Below are positions 37,970-46,715 of a stretch of 64,000 nt of DNA, piece by piece. Source of the stretch: Microbacterium sp. JZ31 (GTDB lineage Bacteria; Actinomycetota; Actinomycetes; Actinomycetales; Microbacteriaceae); the NCBI RefSeq assembly GCF_016805985.1, contig NZ_CP017661.1, positions 2,294,001-2,358,000 on the forward strand, read 5' to 3'. The translations under genes and the position numbers were made by a program. The stretch's first letter is position 1. Every line of letters starts with the position of its first letter. A model generated the notes under the pieces. It saw nothing but the letters and a program-made list of their open reading frames with translations. It made no database searches and had not been told where the DNA came from.

Positions 37970-39124
37970 TCACGTCGCGGACGACACCGCCAGGGTCGCG
38001 GGCAGGCGCGGCGCCCGCACGCGCGGCCGGAGCAGGCGCGCGAAGCGGCGCTCGACGAACTCGTACATCAGCCACGACGCCACGAGCGACGCAGGGAAGG
38101 CGAGCACGGCGCCCAGCACGAGCGGCAGCTCGAGCACGTCCGCGAGCAGGATCATCCAGGCGAGGATCATGCCGTGCAGCAGGTAGAACGAGAACGACCA
38201 GCTGCCGAGCATCACGGAGACGGGGTGCGAGAAGAACGAGCGCCGCTCCTCGATGTCGGACGTCGCGAGCGCCAGGATCATGAGCGTCAGCGGCACGATC
38301 GTCACCGCGATGATCTGCAGTCCCGGGGGCGCGAACGAGGCGCCCATCACGGCCAGCACGGCGAACACGGTCGCCAGCCACACCGGCATGCGCACCCGCA
38401 GTCCCTTGCGCGCGAGGAAGCCCAGGGCGACGCCCAGCAGGAACTCGGGCACGCGCATCGGCGGGAAGACGTAGACGAACCACTGGACCACCGGGTCGCC
38501 CCACAGGAAAGTGGCGACGACGCCGATGACCACGGCGAGCGCGGTGCATGTGGCGGCGAGGCCCCACAGGAGGCGGGCGGAGGCGCGATGCAGCAGGATC
38601 GCGACGAACGGGAAGATCGCGTACATGAAGGCCTCGCAGGAGAGGCTCCAGAACACCGCGTTGGCCGCGAAGTGCGCCATCGGGTCGGGGAACCACGCCT
38701 GGATCAGCGTGTACGGCAGGAGATTGAGCGGCGAGAAGCCGGCGTACACGAGCGACACGACGATCGCGGCCGTCACCGCCACGAAGTAGGCCGGGTAGAT
38801 GCGGGCGAAGCGGCGCCGGTAGAAGGCGCGCGCCGTGTCGCCGGGACGGTGCGCCCAGGCCATGATGAAGCCGCTGAGCACGAAGAACATCGACACCATC
38901 GACATGCCGGCACCGAGCAGCCCGGGCTCGGCATCCGGCAGCAGCACGATCGCATGGCACGCGAAGACGACCGCGCCGCCCGCGAAGCGCACGCCCGCGA
39001 GCGAGGGGAGGTGGGAGCCGCTCATCGCCGGGGCGCCGGCGGTCAGGTCCCGGGGCCTTCGCTCCGCGGCCACCCGGGTCCGGTGATCCCGCCGCGTCTC
39101 GCCGTCGATCCTGACCTCGGTCAT
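37970..39124 (-). CDS. Acyltransferase-3 family membrane protein (polysaccharide O-acyltransferase)
   Basis: 384 residues from the ATG at 39124, with AAGGA 6 nt upstream. Integral membrane enzyme with about ten helices that moves acetyl or other acyl groups onto extracytoplasmic glycans. Family features: N-terminal LAGVRFAGGAVVFACHA with the catalytic histidine, FVLSGFIMAWAHR, RRRFARIYPAYF, WSLSCEAFMYAIFP and C-terminal FSFYLLHGMILAW. No SGNH domain is fused, so it may act alone. It faces away from the neighbouring EPS genes but lies inside the locus, so O-acylation of the polymer is the likely job. Confidence 0.9.
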   Translation of the reverse strand: MTEVRIDGETRRDHRTRVAAERRPRDLTAGAPAMSGSHLPSLAGVRFAGGAVVFACHAIVLLPDAEPGLLGAGMSMVSMFFVLSGFIMAWAHRPGDTARAFYRRRFARIYPAYFVAVTAAIVVSLVYAGFSPLNLLPYTLIQAWFPDPMAHFAANAVFWSLSCEAFMYAIFPFVAILLHRASARLLWGLAATCTALAVVIGVVATFLWGDPVVQWFVYVFPPMRVPEFLLGVALGFLARKGLRVRMPVWLATVFAVLAVMGASFAPPGLQIIAVTIVPLTLMILALATSDIEERRSFFSHPVSVMLGSWSFSFYLLHGMILAWMILLADVLELPLVLGAVLAFPASLVASWLMYEFVERRFARLLRPRVRAPRLPATLAVSSAT

Positions 39125-39301
39125 CGTCCGTCCTTGTCCGTCCCGCACCGCGGAACCGCTCACGGGTGCCGGCGTGCGCCGGACACTCCCCTCTCCGTCT
39201 TCACAGGGAGTTCTCGGCGGCCGCGGCGATACATCCCGGATGCCCGGGCAGGTCCCGGTCAGCGGGCACGGACGGCAGGAGGGCGGATCCGGGCGGCCCT
39301 G

Positions 39302-39319
39302 GTGGGCATAACTGCCCAC
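39302..39319. promoter_or_regulatory. 18-bp palindrome, copy 1 (putative operator)
   Basis: GTGGGCA-TAAC-TGCCCAC, perfect 7-bp arms, ending 8 nt before the -35 of the secreted hydrolase gene, where an activator could bind. 17 of 18 positions, allowing the variable centre base, recur at 59386-59403 upstream of the CHAT-cassette small proteins. Confidence 0.55.
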
Positions 39320-39327
39320 TCTGCACC

Positions 39328-39356
39328 TTGGAGGGTGCTCGCTCAGCGCTTAGCAT
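39328..39356 (+). promoter_or_regulatory. Sigma-70-type promoter of the secreted hydrolase gene
   Basis: -35 TTGGAG (39328-39333), 17-nt spacer, -10 TAGCAT (39351-39356). Predicted start near 39363, giving a leader of about 64 nt with GGAGG before the ATG at 39427. Confidence 0.6.
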
Positions 39357-39426
39357 GGCAATGCTCCCCAGCGAACAATCCGACGAGCGGTACCCGTCCG
39401 CTCGCCCGTCGTCTGGAGGATCGAGC

Positions 39427-41592
39427 ATGGCTCCCGCGCACGCAGCACCGTCAGGTGCCGCCCGATGGCACGCGCGCCTCGCGATCGCGACGCTCGGCGT
39501 CGTGGCTCTCCTGGTTCCCTCGTCGATCGCCGTCGCGGCCGCGCGGACGGAAGCGGTCGCCGAATCGTCCGAGCTCGCGACGGAGACCTTCCTCTTCGGC
39601 GGGCAGTCGCGAGCGGATCTGCTCGCGTCCGGCTGGGACTTCACGGCGCGCACCGCGTCCGGCGAGTCCCGGGACACCGAGCAGCCGGTCGGGATCACCC
39701 CCTCCTCATGGGGCCTGCAGATCACCGCCGGCCCCGGCGATCTCTGGCAGGGCCTGAACAACACGCGCAACAGCCTGTTCCGCGACCTGCCGCGGGATTG
39801 GACGCGCATCGATGCGAACCTGATCTTCGCTCCTCGTGCCAACTACCACCAGGCGGGCATCGCCCTGTACGGCGATGACGACAACTACGTGCTCCTTGCG
39901 CGCAATCATCACAGCGGTGTCGGAGGGCAGACCGTCTCGTTCATCGACGAAGCGGATGGCGAGCCCGCTCAGACCGATGCGCCGGCCACGGCGGCCTTCG
40001 TGACGCTTCGGCTGGAGCGCTCGGGCACCCTCATCTCCGGATCCTTCTCGACCGACGGCGGCAGGACCTGGACCGACGCGGGGACCACCGAGAAGGACGT
40101 CTCCGCCCCGCGCGTCGGGGTCATCGTGGGCGCCGACGAGACGCGCGGCGGCAACCCATCCGCGACGGTGCGCGACATCCTCGTCACCGCACCGGACACG
40201 ACGCCGGAGCCGACACCGACCGCGACACCGACCCCCGACACCACGGCGACCCCGGACCCGACGCCTACCCCTGAGCCGACGCCGGAGCCCACGCCCACCC
40301 CGGAGCCCACTCCTACCCCGGAGCCGACGCCGACCGCGGAGCCCACCCCCACCCCGACGCCGGAGCCCACGCCGACGCCGGAGCCCACTCCCACCCCGGA
40401 GCCCACTCCGACGCCGGAGCCCACGCCGACCCCGGACCCGGGCGGCTCGCTCGACCTCCCCACCGAGCCCTGGTACGGCGGACCGTCCTACTACGCGCAG
40501 TTCCCGAATGCCGATGCCGCCGGCTGGGACGAGGAGACGTTCTTCCCGATCGCGGTGTTCTACGGCAAGCCCGAGCACGCACCCCGCCTCGCAGCGCTCG
40601 GCATCAACACCTACATGGGCGCCGAGTACGACGGATCGCCGATCAGCGACGTCACGAACGCGGGGATCTCGGTGCTCGCGCAGGGCGAGTGGACGGACGA
40701 GGAGGTGGCGGGCAACCGCCGCGTCGTCGGCTGGCATCTCTCGGACGAGTGCGAGATGGGCTACGGCGTCTGCTCGCGTGCGGACGACCAGTACGGCCGC
40801 CTCGCCATCCATCGCGAGCTCGCCGCGCAATACGCCGCCAAGGACGACGGCCGGTTCCTGCAGGCGAACTTCGGCAACGGCGTGCTCGGGACCTGGTGGT
40901 CCCCCGACACGATGCCCGACCACCTCGATCTCGTCGACGTGTCGAGCGTGGACAAGTACGCCTACACCAGCCCGCACGTGCAGGCGCTCTTCCGCGCCTC
41001 CCCGTTCTGGCCGCTCACGAAGAACCCCTCGTCCGCGGCGGCGTACGGCTGGCAGCAGGACCGCATGGAGACCTTCACGCCGGGCGCCGCCAAGCCGAAC
41101 TGGGTCTTCGTCGAGACCGCGAAGCCGTATCTCACCGAACTGGGCGCGAGCACCATCAGGCGGGATCAGATCGGCGGCGCGGTGTGGAACGCCATCATCC
41201 ACGGCGCCTCCGGGATCGCGTACTTCCAGCACAACAACGACGGCTGCGGCAACTACTCCCTCGTGGAGTGCTCGCAGGAGCTCAGGGACGGTGTCGCGGC
41301 GATCAACGCCGAGGTCGCCTCGCTCGCGCCGGTCATCAACACCCCGACCTATGAGTGGGACTTCGGTCCGCGCCTGGACACCGCACTGAAGGTGTACGAC
41401 GGCGATGCGTACGTGCTCGCGATGACCGACGGGCAGGCCGGCCGGCGCACCTTCACGCTGCCGCCGGGCACGACGGGCGACTCCGTCGAGGTGGTGGGCG
41501 AGGACCGCACGCTCCCCGTCGTCGACGGCGCCTTCAGCGATTCCTTCGCCGACGAGTCCTCGCACCACGTGTACCGGATCCCGCTCGGGTGA
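39427..41592 (+). CDS. Secreted protein: DUF1349-like domain, (TP)n linker, glycoside-hydrolase-like barrel
   Basis: 721 residues. GGAGG lies 7 nt before the ATG at 39427, and a signal peptide follows (cleavage near VAAA, about residue 39). Domain 1 (about 50-255) is a LamG/DUF1349-like beta-sandwich with GWDFTARTASG, GDLWQGLNNTRNSLFRDLP, HQAGIALYGDDDNYVLL and SGSFSTDGGRTW; near-copies occur three times in the frameshifted protein at 51858-55666. A linker of EPTPTP units (about 258-338) joins it to a C-terminal domain of about 380 residues that looks like a TIM-barrel hydrolase: VVGWHLSDECEMG carries a candidate acidic pair, and VFVETAKPY and NAIIHGASGIAYFQH follow. No exact GH family recognised. 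Probably trims or binds the exopolysaccharide outside the cell. Confidence 0.82.
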   Translation: MAPAHAAPSGAARWHARLAIATLGVVALLVPSSIAVAAARTEAVAESSELATETFLFGGQSRADLLASGWDFTARTASGESRDTEQPVGITPSSWGLQITAGPGDLWQGLNNTRNSLFRDLPRDWTRIDANLIFAPRANYHQAGIALYGDDDNYVLLARNHHSGVGGQTVSFIDEADGEPAQTDAPATAAFVTLRLERSGTLISGSFSTDGGRTWTDAGTTEKDVSAPRVGVIVGADETRGGNPSATVRDILVTAPDTTPEPTPTATPTPDTTATPDPTPTPEPTPEPTPTPEPTPTPEPTPTAEPTPTPTPEPTPTPEPTPTPEPTPTPEPTPTPDPGGSLDLPTEPWYGGPSYYAQFPNADAAGWDEETFFPIAVFYGKPEHAPRLAALGINTYMGAEYDGSPISDVTNAGISVLAQGEWTDEEVAGNRRVVGWHLSDECEMGYGVCSRADDQYGRLAIHRELAAQYAAKDDGRFLQANFGNGVLGTWWSPDTMPDHLDLVDVSSVDKYAYTSPHVQALFRASPFWPLTKNPSSAAAYGWQQDRMETFTPGAAKPNWVFVETAKPYLTELGASTIRRDQIGGAVWNAIIHGASGIAYFQHNNDGCGNYSLVECSQELRDGVAAINAEVASLAPVINTPTYEWDFGPRLDTALKVYDGDAYVLAMTDGQAGRRTFTLPPGTTGDSVEVVGEDRTLPVVDGAFSDSFADESSHHVYRIPLG
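40199..40440. repeat. Coding hexanucleotide-type repeat (PEPTPT linker)
   Basis: Imperfect tandem copies of CCGACGCCGGAGCC-like units encoding EPTPTP. This is a proline/threonine linker and a likely site of length variation by slippage. Confidence 0.8.
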
Positions 41593-41610
41593 CCCGGGTC
41601 GGGGCCGGCT

Positions 41611-42492
41611 TCAGCGGGCGATCGACTCCGTGATCCGGGTGATCTCCGCGCGGCGCAGCTCGAGGCCGGTCCCGGATTTCGCCGACACCATGACGGCCGT
41701 GTCCGTGGGGCGCAGACCGTCGAGGAACGCGCGCATCTGCGCGCGGTCGAACGGGATCTCGTCCGGCTGCGTCAGGCAGCGCGTGTCGTCCGTGTGCACC
41801 ACGCGCGTCCGGGCGGCGAGCACCTCGTCCACGAACACGCCGTAGAGCACCATCTCGGACACGTGCAGCTCCCGCCCGATGACCCGCGCCCACGGCGCGC
41901 CGCCCGCCACCGCCGAGATCCGTTCGAGCATCATCCGCACGACCCGCGGGCTCCAGGGGCACGGCCAGCAGATGTAGTCGTGCCGGGTGGGCGCGTCCGT
42001 GGCCGGCAGTCCGAGCAGCCGGCGGGCGACGTCGTCCCAGACGACGTGCCGGGGAAGCCGCGAGTCGACGACGTCGGGGAGGCGGTAGAGCAGCTCGCCG
42101 TCGTCCGGCGAGAGCGCCTCGAACGGGCGGACGAACACGACATCCGAGTCGACCACGAGCACCTCGTCCGCCGTGCTCGACGCCGTGGCGGCGAGCTTGA
42201 CGAGCTGCTGCGCGACCCAGCCGCGGACGGGCGGCCACGGCGCGCGGAGGTCGATCCAGCCGTTCCACCCCGGCACCCGTCGCAGCGTGCGCGGCAGCAC
42301 GTCGGCGACGTCCTGAACCTCGACACCCTCGCCCCGCAGTGCGGCGAACATCGCGAGGTCCCGGCGCGGCACGAGCAGCCGATGGCGGGTGCCGGGCGGT
42401 GCGAAGCGCCGCGCGGACGCGACGAGGTCGCGGCACAGCTCGAAGTCCGGTGCGTAGCTCGGCGTGATCAGCTCGAGCGTGCGAGCGGTCAT
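41611..42492 (-). CDS. DUF6492-like glycosyltransferase
   Basis: 293 residues. Begins TARTLELITPSYAPDFELC, with the GT-A-like metal motif VLVVDSDVVFVRPF at about 110-123 and DYICWPCPWSPRVVRMM in the middle, as in DUF6492 proteins found in polysaccharide clusters. No TM helix. Its donor is unknown. Last gene of the long minus-strand EPS operon; the ATG overlaps the stop of the upstream Wzy-like gene by 4 nt. It ends 18 nt from the stop of the convergent secreted hydrolase. Confidence 0.8.
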   Translation of the reverse strand: MTARTLELITPSYAPDFELCRDLVASARRFAPPGTRHRLLVPRRDLAMFAALRGEGVEVQDVADVLPRTLRRVPGWNGWIDLRAPWPPVRGWVAQQLVKLAATASSTADEVLVVDSDVVFVRPFEALSPDDGELLYRLPDVVDSRLPRHVVWDDVARRLLGLPATDAPTRHDYICWPCPWSPRVVRMMLERISAVAGGAPWARVIGRELHVSEMVLYGVFVDEVLAARTRVVHTDDTRCLTQPDEIPFDRAQMRAFLDGLRPTDTAVMVSAKSGTGLELRRAEITRITESIAR

Positions 42493-43850
42493 GCGTCCTG
42501 CTCCTCACGCTGGGGCGGGCGGATGTTCGCGTCCGCCGCGCCGATCGTCCGGATCGCCCCGGCGAGGCCGATCAGCACGAAGAACATGCCCGCCGACATC
42601 GGGAAGCTCAGCCCGTCGAAGAAGGCGAACAGGACCAGCGAGGTCAGCAGCGCGGCGACGATGCCCCGTCCGAGCGATGCGACGTCGGAGTACGGCGAGC
42701 GGCGGATCGTCGACACCGCGCTCCACATCGCCGTGAAGGCGAACACCACGAACGCGAGCAGGCCGAGCAGGCCCAGCTCGAGCAGGATCAGCACCCACTG
42801 GTTGTCGAAGATGTAGTACCGCGGCAGGAAGGTGCCGAAGCCCAGCCCGATCACGGGACTCGCGGCCAGGAACTCGGGCACCTGGGCGAGCGCGTTGGTG
42901 CGCGACAGCGTGGAGGGGTCCTTGTCGGATCCGGCGAACAGATCCACGACCGTGCCGAACATCCCCGGCACCACGGCGACGATGCCGATGGCCGCGATCA
43001 CGCCGCCCGCCGCGACCAGCCAGCGATACGCGACCGGCAGCGCAGGAAGCGACGCCGCGACGGCGACGACGACCCCGATGATCGCCGAGCGCGACACGGA
43101 GATGAGCGCCGCGATCGCGATGAGCGCGGCGGGGATCCAGGTCCACGGCAGGCGGCCGCGACCGGCATGCGCCCGCGTCACGCCGAGCGTGATGGCGAGC
43201 GGCAGGATGGAGCAGATCACCGCGGCGTACTCGAGCGCATGCGTCGCCGTCCCCGACGGCCGCAAGAACGCTCCGCGTGCACCGGCGCCGCTCGCCTCGA
43301 CCGAGATGCCCGGCACCTGCGTCAGCCACTCGAGGAGCGACTGCCCGGTCGCGAACTGCGCGATGCCGAGGACCGCCAGCCCCGCCCCGATCCAGACGAT
43401 CCAGGCGAGCAGCCGATCGGCGTCGCACAGCGTGCGGATGCCGTCCATCAGCACGAGCGCGACACCGCCCCAGGAGAGCAGTCGGATCACGGCGGCGATC
43501 GCCACGGTCACCTGGTCGTCCGGCTGGCCCCGCAGCATGGCGGCCGCGAAGCTCACCAGCACCATCACCAGCAGCGCGAGGTAGGCCCACCGGGCCGGCT
43601 GCGTCGCGCGCGACACGTCGACCGATCGCGCCTGCAGCCGCGCGATCACCCACCACAGCAGCAGCAGCAAGCCCCAGATCAGTGCCGGTCGCCCCAGCCC
43701 GCCCAGGGGCGAGATCGTGACGTTCGAGGGCACGCCGCACAGCAGCACGACGTACACCGTCAGCATGGTCAGGGCCGTCCCGGTGCGCGTGCGTCCCGTG
43801 ACCGCGCGATCCGCCCGCAGGGGCGGCGGCAGGGCGACGACCGCGCTCAC
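42489..43850 (-). CDS. O-antigen ligase/polymerase family protein (Wzy-like)
   Basis: 453 residues, about eleven membrane helices, from a GTG at 43850. Polymerises lipid-linked repeat units (Wzy) or ligates finished chains on the outer face of the membrane. The long outer loop with VPGISVEASGAGARGAFLRP and ATHALEYAAV, and the SVSRSAIIG and NQWVLILLELGLLG segments, match the Wzy_C/O-antigen ligase family. With a flippase (47985) and Wzz-like proteins in the same operon, the polymerase role is favoured. GTGA overlap with the upstream gene. Confidence 0.87.
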   Translation of the reverse strand: MSAVVALPPPLRADRAVTGRTRTGTALTMLTVYVVLLCGVPSNVTISPLGGLGRPALIWGLLLLLWWVIARLQARSVDVSRATQPARWAYLALLVMVLVSFAAAMLRGQPDDQVTVAIAAVIRLLSWGGVALVLMDGIRTLCDADRLLAWIVWIGAGLAVLGIAQFATGQSLLEWLTQVPGISVEASGAGARGAFLRPSGTATHALEYAAVICSILPLAITLGVTRAHAGRGRLPWTWIPAALIAIAALISVSRSAIIGVVVAVAASLPALPVAYRWLVAAGGVIAAIGIVAVVPGMFGTVVDLFAGSDKDPSTLSRTNALAQVPEFLAASPVIGLGFGTFLPRYYIFDNQWVLILLELGLLGLLAFVVFAFTAMWSAVSTIRRSPYSDVASLGRGIVAALLTSLVLFAFFDGLSFPMSAGMFFVLIGLAGAIRTIGAADANIRPPQREEQDA

Positions 43851-44806
43851 GGGTTGCCCTGCCTCCGCGCTCCGATCGGCGCGCGCTCGGCGAGCAGCAG
43901 CCGGTCGAGCGCGACATCGACCTCCGCCAGCACCTCCAGGTCGGCGACCGCGGCCCGATTCCCGGGCGTCGTGCTCCGCTTCGGCGCGCTCTTCTCCGCG
44001 GACGGCGACGCGACGGGATCCGGCCCGACACCCGCCTTCTCGGTCCGGGGCGCATCGACCGTCTCGGTGCGGGGCTTGTCGACGTCCTCGATCGGATCGT
44101 CGACCTCGTCGGCGCCGGCGAGCGCGGTCGCGGTGTCGCGGCGCTTCGCCGCCCCGCCTGCGCGGCGCTCCTTGCGCGCGGCGCGCACCCGCCGGCGCCC
44201 GCGCTGCCGCACCAGGCCGTCGACCGCCGCGGCCAGCAGGAGCGCCAGCAGCACGGCGCCGGCTCCGGCTCCCACCGAGTACAGCGCGCGGTCGCGGTAG
44301 TTCAGCTCGCTCTCGTCGGCCACGGCGAGCGTGGACACCGTGACCTTCGCGTCCTCGGTCACCTCCTGCTCGCTCTGCAGGGCATCGAGCACGTCGACCG
44401 TCTGCTGGAGCATCGTGTCGATGATGTCGGCGGCCGCCTCGTCACTCGGCGCGGTCGCCGTGATGAGCACGACGGGGCCGGAGGTGCTGGGGTCGCGCGT
44501 CACGCTCACCTCGGAACCGGCATGCGCCTCGGTGGCCTCACGCACGATCTGGGGTGCGTTGAGCGCGCCGACGGTGACGTCGGCCGCGGTGGTCAGACCG
44601 CCGAGGTACAGGAACGGGTTGGGCGCACCCTCCGTGGATTCCGGCAGGGTCGCGGCCCCCGGAAGCAGCAGCTGCGTGGCGGTGCGCTCGTACATCGGCG
44701 GGGTCGAGACCCACATCCAGCTGGCGAGGCCTGCGGCGACGATGATGCCCGGCAGCACGATGTACCAGCGGCGGCGCAGTCCGCGCAGCGTCTCAGCGAT
44801 GTTCAT
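43847..44806 (-). CDS. Wzz-like polysaccharide chain-length/co-polymerase protein 1
   Basis: 319 residues. N-terminal membrane helix (about 17-38, after GLRRRWYIVLPG), an outer domain to about 210, a second helix at about 222-245 and a long charged cytosolic tail of about 75 residues rich in Arg/Lys, then Pro/Asp/Glu. This is the polysaccharide co-polymerase topology. The tyrosine-kinase domain of Wzc/CpsD is absent, and no Tyr-rich tail is present. The tail (KPRTETVDAPRTEK) is probably disordered. Starts at the ATG 44806 overlapping the upstream stop as ATGA. Confidence 0.78.
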   Translation of the reverse strand: MNIAETLRGLRRRWYIVLPGIIVAAGLASWMWVSTPPMYERTATQLLLPGAATLPESTEGAPNPFLYLGGLTTAADVTVGALNAPQIVREATEAHAGSEVSVTRDPSTSGPVVLITATAPSDEAAADIIDTMLQQTVDVLDALQSEQEVTEDAKVTVSTLAVADESELNYRDRALYSVGAGAGAVLLALLLAAAVDGLVRQRGRRRVRAARKERRAGGAAKRRDTATALAGADEVDDPIEDVDKPRTETVDAPRTEKAGVGPDPVASPSAEKSAPKRSTTPGNRAAVADLEVLAEVDVALDRLLLAERAPIGARRQGNP

Positions 44807-45483
44807 CTGTCTTCCTCCCTCGAGCCGCCCCCTGCGGCCCTCGTCTCTTGGCCGCGCGCGAGGACGCGGTCGGTGCCGACCGCGGCCGCGGCTGCGGCGA
44901 GCACCCCCGCGGCCGCCAGCGCGGCGAAGGCCGCGATCTGACTGAGCCGGTTGGGTGCGATCCGCTCGATCCGCATGCTGAGCGGGTCGATGTGCGTCGC
45001 GATGTCTACCTCCGGGCCCTGCGGCTGATGCGCCGCGACGCTCCCGGCGATCCGCGCGAGCGCGTCCTGCTGACGGGTCTGGACCCACTCCTTCGTCGGT
45101 CCCACCAGCTGCACCACGATCACCGCCACCCCGTAGCTCGGCCCCCATTGACTGCCGTGGTCGAGCAGCCCCACGAACATGCCCTCCCGGAGCCCGGCCC
45201 CGTAGTACGGCGCGTCCGCCGCGGAGTAGCGCACGACCTCGCGCACGCCGCCGACGTCGGCGGCGACCGCGCCGGCGAACGCGATGACGTCCTCGTCGAC
45301 GAGCGAGTTGGACGGCGTGAGGGGCGTCTCGTAGCCGTAGGTGAACGACACCGCCGTGCGCGTGGTGTAGACGCCGTCGGCGGAGGCCGCGAAGAGCGCC
45401 GTGAGGCCGGCCGTCGCGAGGAGGACCACGGCCACGGCGTACCAGCGCCGGCGCATCGCGCCGAGCAGACCCCGCAGCGTCAC
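44803..45483 (-). CDS. Wzz-like polysaccharide chain-length/co-polymerase protein 2
   Basis: 226 residues from a GTG at 45483. Same topology as the following gene: N-terminal GAMRRRWYAVAVVLL helix (about 8-30), outer domain, C-terminal helix (about 183-205), and a short basic-acidic tail (ARGQETRAAGGGSREEDR). The GLLGAMRRRWY start parallels LRGLRRRWY of protein 1, so the two may be diverged duplicates acting as a heteromeric co-polymerase. No kinase domain. Linked by 4-nt overlaps on both sides. Confidence 0.75.
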   Translation of the reverse strand: MTLRGLLGAMRRRWYAVAVVLLATAGLTALFAASADGVYTTRTAVSFTYGYETPLTPSNSLVDEDVIAFAGAVAADVGGVREVVRYSAADAPYYGAGLREGMFVGLLDHGSQWGPSYGVAVIVVQLVGPTKEWVQTRQQDALARIAGSVAAHQPQGPEVDIATHIDPLSMRIERIAPNRLSQIAAFAALAAAGVLAAAAAAVGTDRVLARGQETRAAGGGSREEDR

Positions 45484-46715
45484 GGGGCCACCGCCTCCGC
45501 AGGCACGACGTCGAGCACGTCGCCGTGCACCTCGTCCTCGATGATCCGGAGGACCTCGGCCTGCGCGCGCGCCCAGCCGTCCGGCCGTGCCGTGGTCGAC
45601 GCGTGACGCGCCTGCGCCTCGCGATCCGGTCGGTCCAGCACCGCCGCGAGCTCCTGCGCGATGCCGCCCGGCGTCGGCCGCGCCCACGCGACCGCCGCGC
45701 CCGCGAGACCCGCGCGCGCGTACTCGTTGTCGCCGATCACGGGCACGACGCCCGCGGCGAGCATCTCGTCGGCGACGAGCGTGATGTTGGTGAACGACAT
45801 CGCGACCCCGGCGACGCACCGCGCGTAGAGGTCGTTCAGCTCGGCGGGAGTCAGCCTGCCGTGCTGGGTCGCGGCGAAGGGCAGATCCGGCAGGCGGTCA
45901 CCGTACGTGTGGATCGTCACCTCCGGCCGCATCGCGTGGAAGCGCGCCAGCGCGAGGCGGGTGAGCTCCCAGCCGCGGCGGGCGACTCCCGGCCGGGCGA
46001 ACGCCACGACGCCCTCGCGCGTGGCGCCCGGGGTCAGGCGGTAGACGGATGTGTCGCATCCGAACGTCACGACCTCGGAGGCAACGCCGACCTCCTCGCG
46101 CAGCGCGCGTGCGACGGTCTCTCCGAGCGCGATGCAGCGGAAGCCGAAGCGGTAACTGTCCTCCGCCAGGGCCGAGGCGGCACCGCGGGGGTGGAACCAC
46201 GGCTCGTAATCCTGGATGAAGTACAGCCGCCGCATCGGCCCGGTCCCGCGCGTGGCCAGCACATGCGCGGTCTCCCAGGAGGACGCGACGGCCGCGTCGA
46301 GGCCGACGATGCCGTCGTCGGCCGAGCGCACCTCGGCGCGCAGCTGCGGCCACCACTGCCGGATGACGCGCTCGTGCCGTGTCCTGTCGCCGCCGTAGTA
46401 GTCGGTGAGGAACAGGATGCAGCGGTGCCCCGCCGCTTCGGCGGCCGCGACCATGCGGAACAGGGTCGTGTGGCCTCCGGACCCGGGTCCGGGAGGAGTG
46501 AGCACCCATCCGATCGTGAGAGGACTTCCCTGCCGCGGTCGCGTCGACGGCACGCGGAGGTCGAGCTGACCGGAGTCGGCGATGTCGGCGTCATGAAGGG
46601 CGATCTCGGGAGCCGCGGCGCCGATCCGATCGGACAGCCGCCGCACGGCGCGTCGCGAGAACTCCCGCGCCCCGTAACGCGCCAGCACGCGGATGCCGGT
46701 GCCGAGGCCGCTCAC
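45480..46715 (-). CDS. Glycosyltransferase, WsaF-like (GT-B)
   Basis: 411 residues from a GTG at 46715; the longer frame start at 46928 lies in the upstream gene. N-terminal half with GWVLTPPGPGSGGHTTLFRMV then AEAAGHRCILFLTDYYGG, as in the rhamnosyltransferase WsaF; C-terminal half with TFGCDTSVYRL, FARPGVARRGWEL and SFTNITLVADEMLAAGVVPV, where the donor nucleotide binds in GT-B enzymes. Rhamnose is the donor in WsaF; for this protein it is unproven. GTGA overlaps at both ends. Confidence 0.82.
   Translation of the reverse strand: MSGLGTGIRVLARYGAREFSRRAVRRLSDRIGAAAPEIALHDADIADSGQLDLRVPSTRPRQGSPLTIGWVLTPPGPGSGGHTTLFRMVAAAEAAGHRCILFLTDYYGGDRTRHERVIRQWWPQLRAEVRSADDGIVGLDAAVASSWETAHVLATRGTGPMRRLYFIQDYEPWFHPRGAASALAEDSYRFGFRCIALGETVARALREEVGVASEVVTFGCDTSVYRLTPGATREGVVAFARPGVARRGWELTRLALARFHAMRPEVTIHTYGDRLPDLPFAATQHGRLTPAELNDLYARCVAGVAMSFTNITLVADEMLAAGVVPVIGDNEYARAGLAGAAVAWARPTPGGIAQELAAVLDRPDREAQARHASTTARPDGWARAQAEVLRIIEDEVHGDVLDVVPAEAVAP

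Larger units (their letters stand above)
39125..39426. other. 302-bp intergenic region between divergent acyltransferase and secreted-hydrolase genes
   Basis: No gene seen. It holds the plus-strand promoter and 18-bp palindrome described separately. On the minus strand, CATCCGGGATGTATC (about 39225-39240) resembles the CATCCGGG-TATC region upstream of the 59342 ORF and may belong to the acyltransferase promoter. A 5' leader of about 60 nt with GGAGG precedes the ATG at 39427. Confidence 0.5.

Noticed and set aside
40199..40440. Regular short repeats suggesting a CRISPR-like array
   Set aside because: The units are 6-12 bp, in frame, and encode a Pro/Thr linker with no spacers; the same holds for 53181-53274 and 18538-18636.
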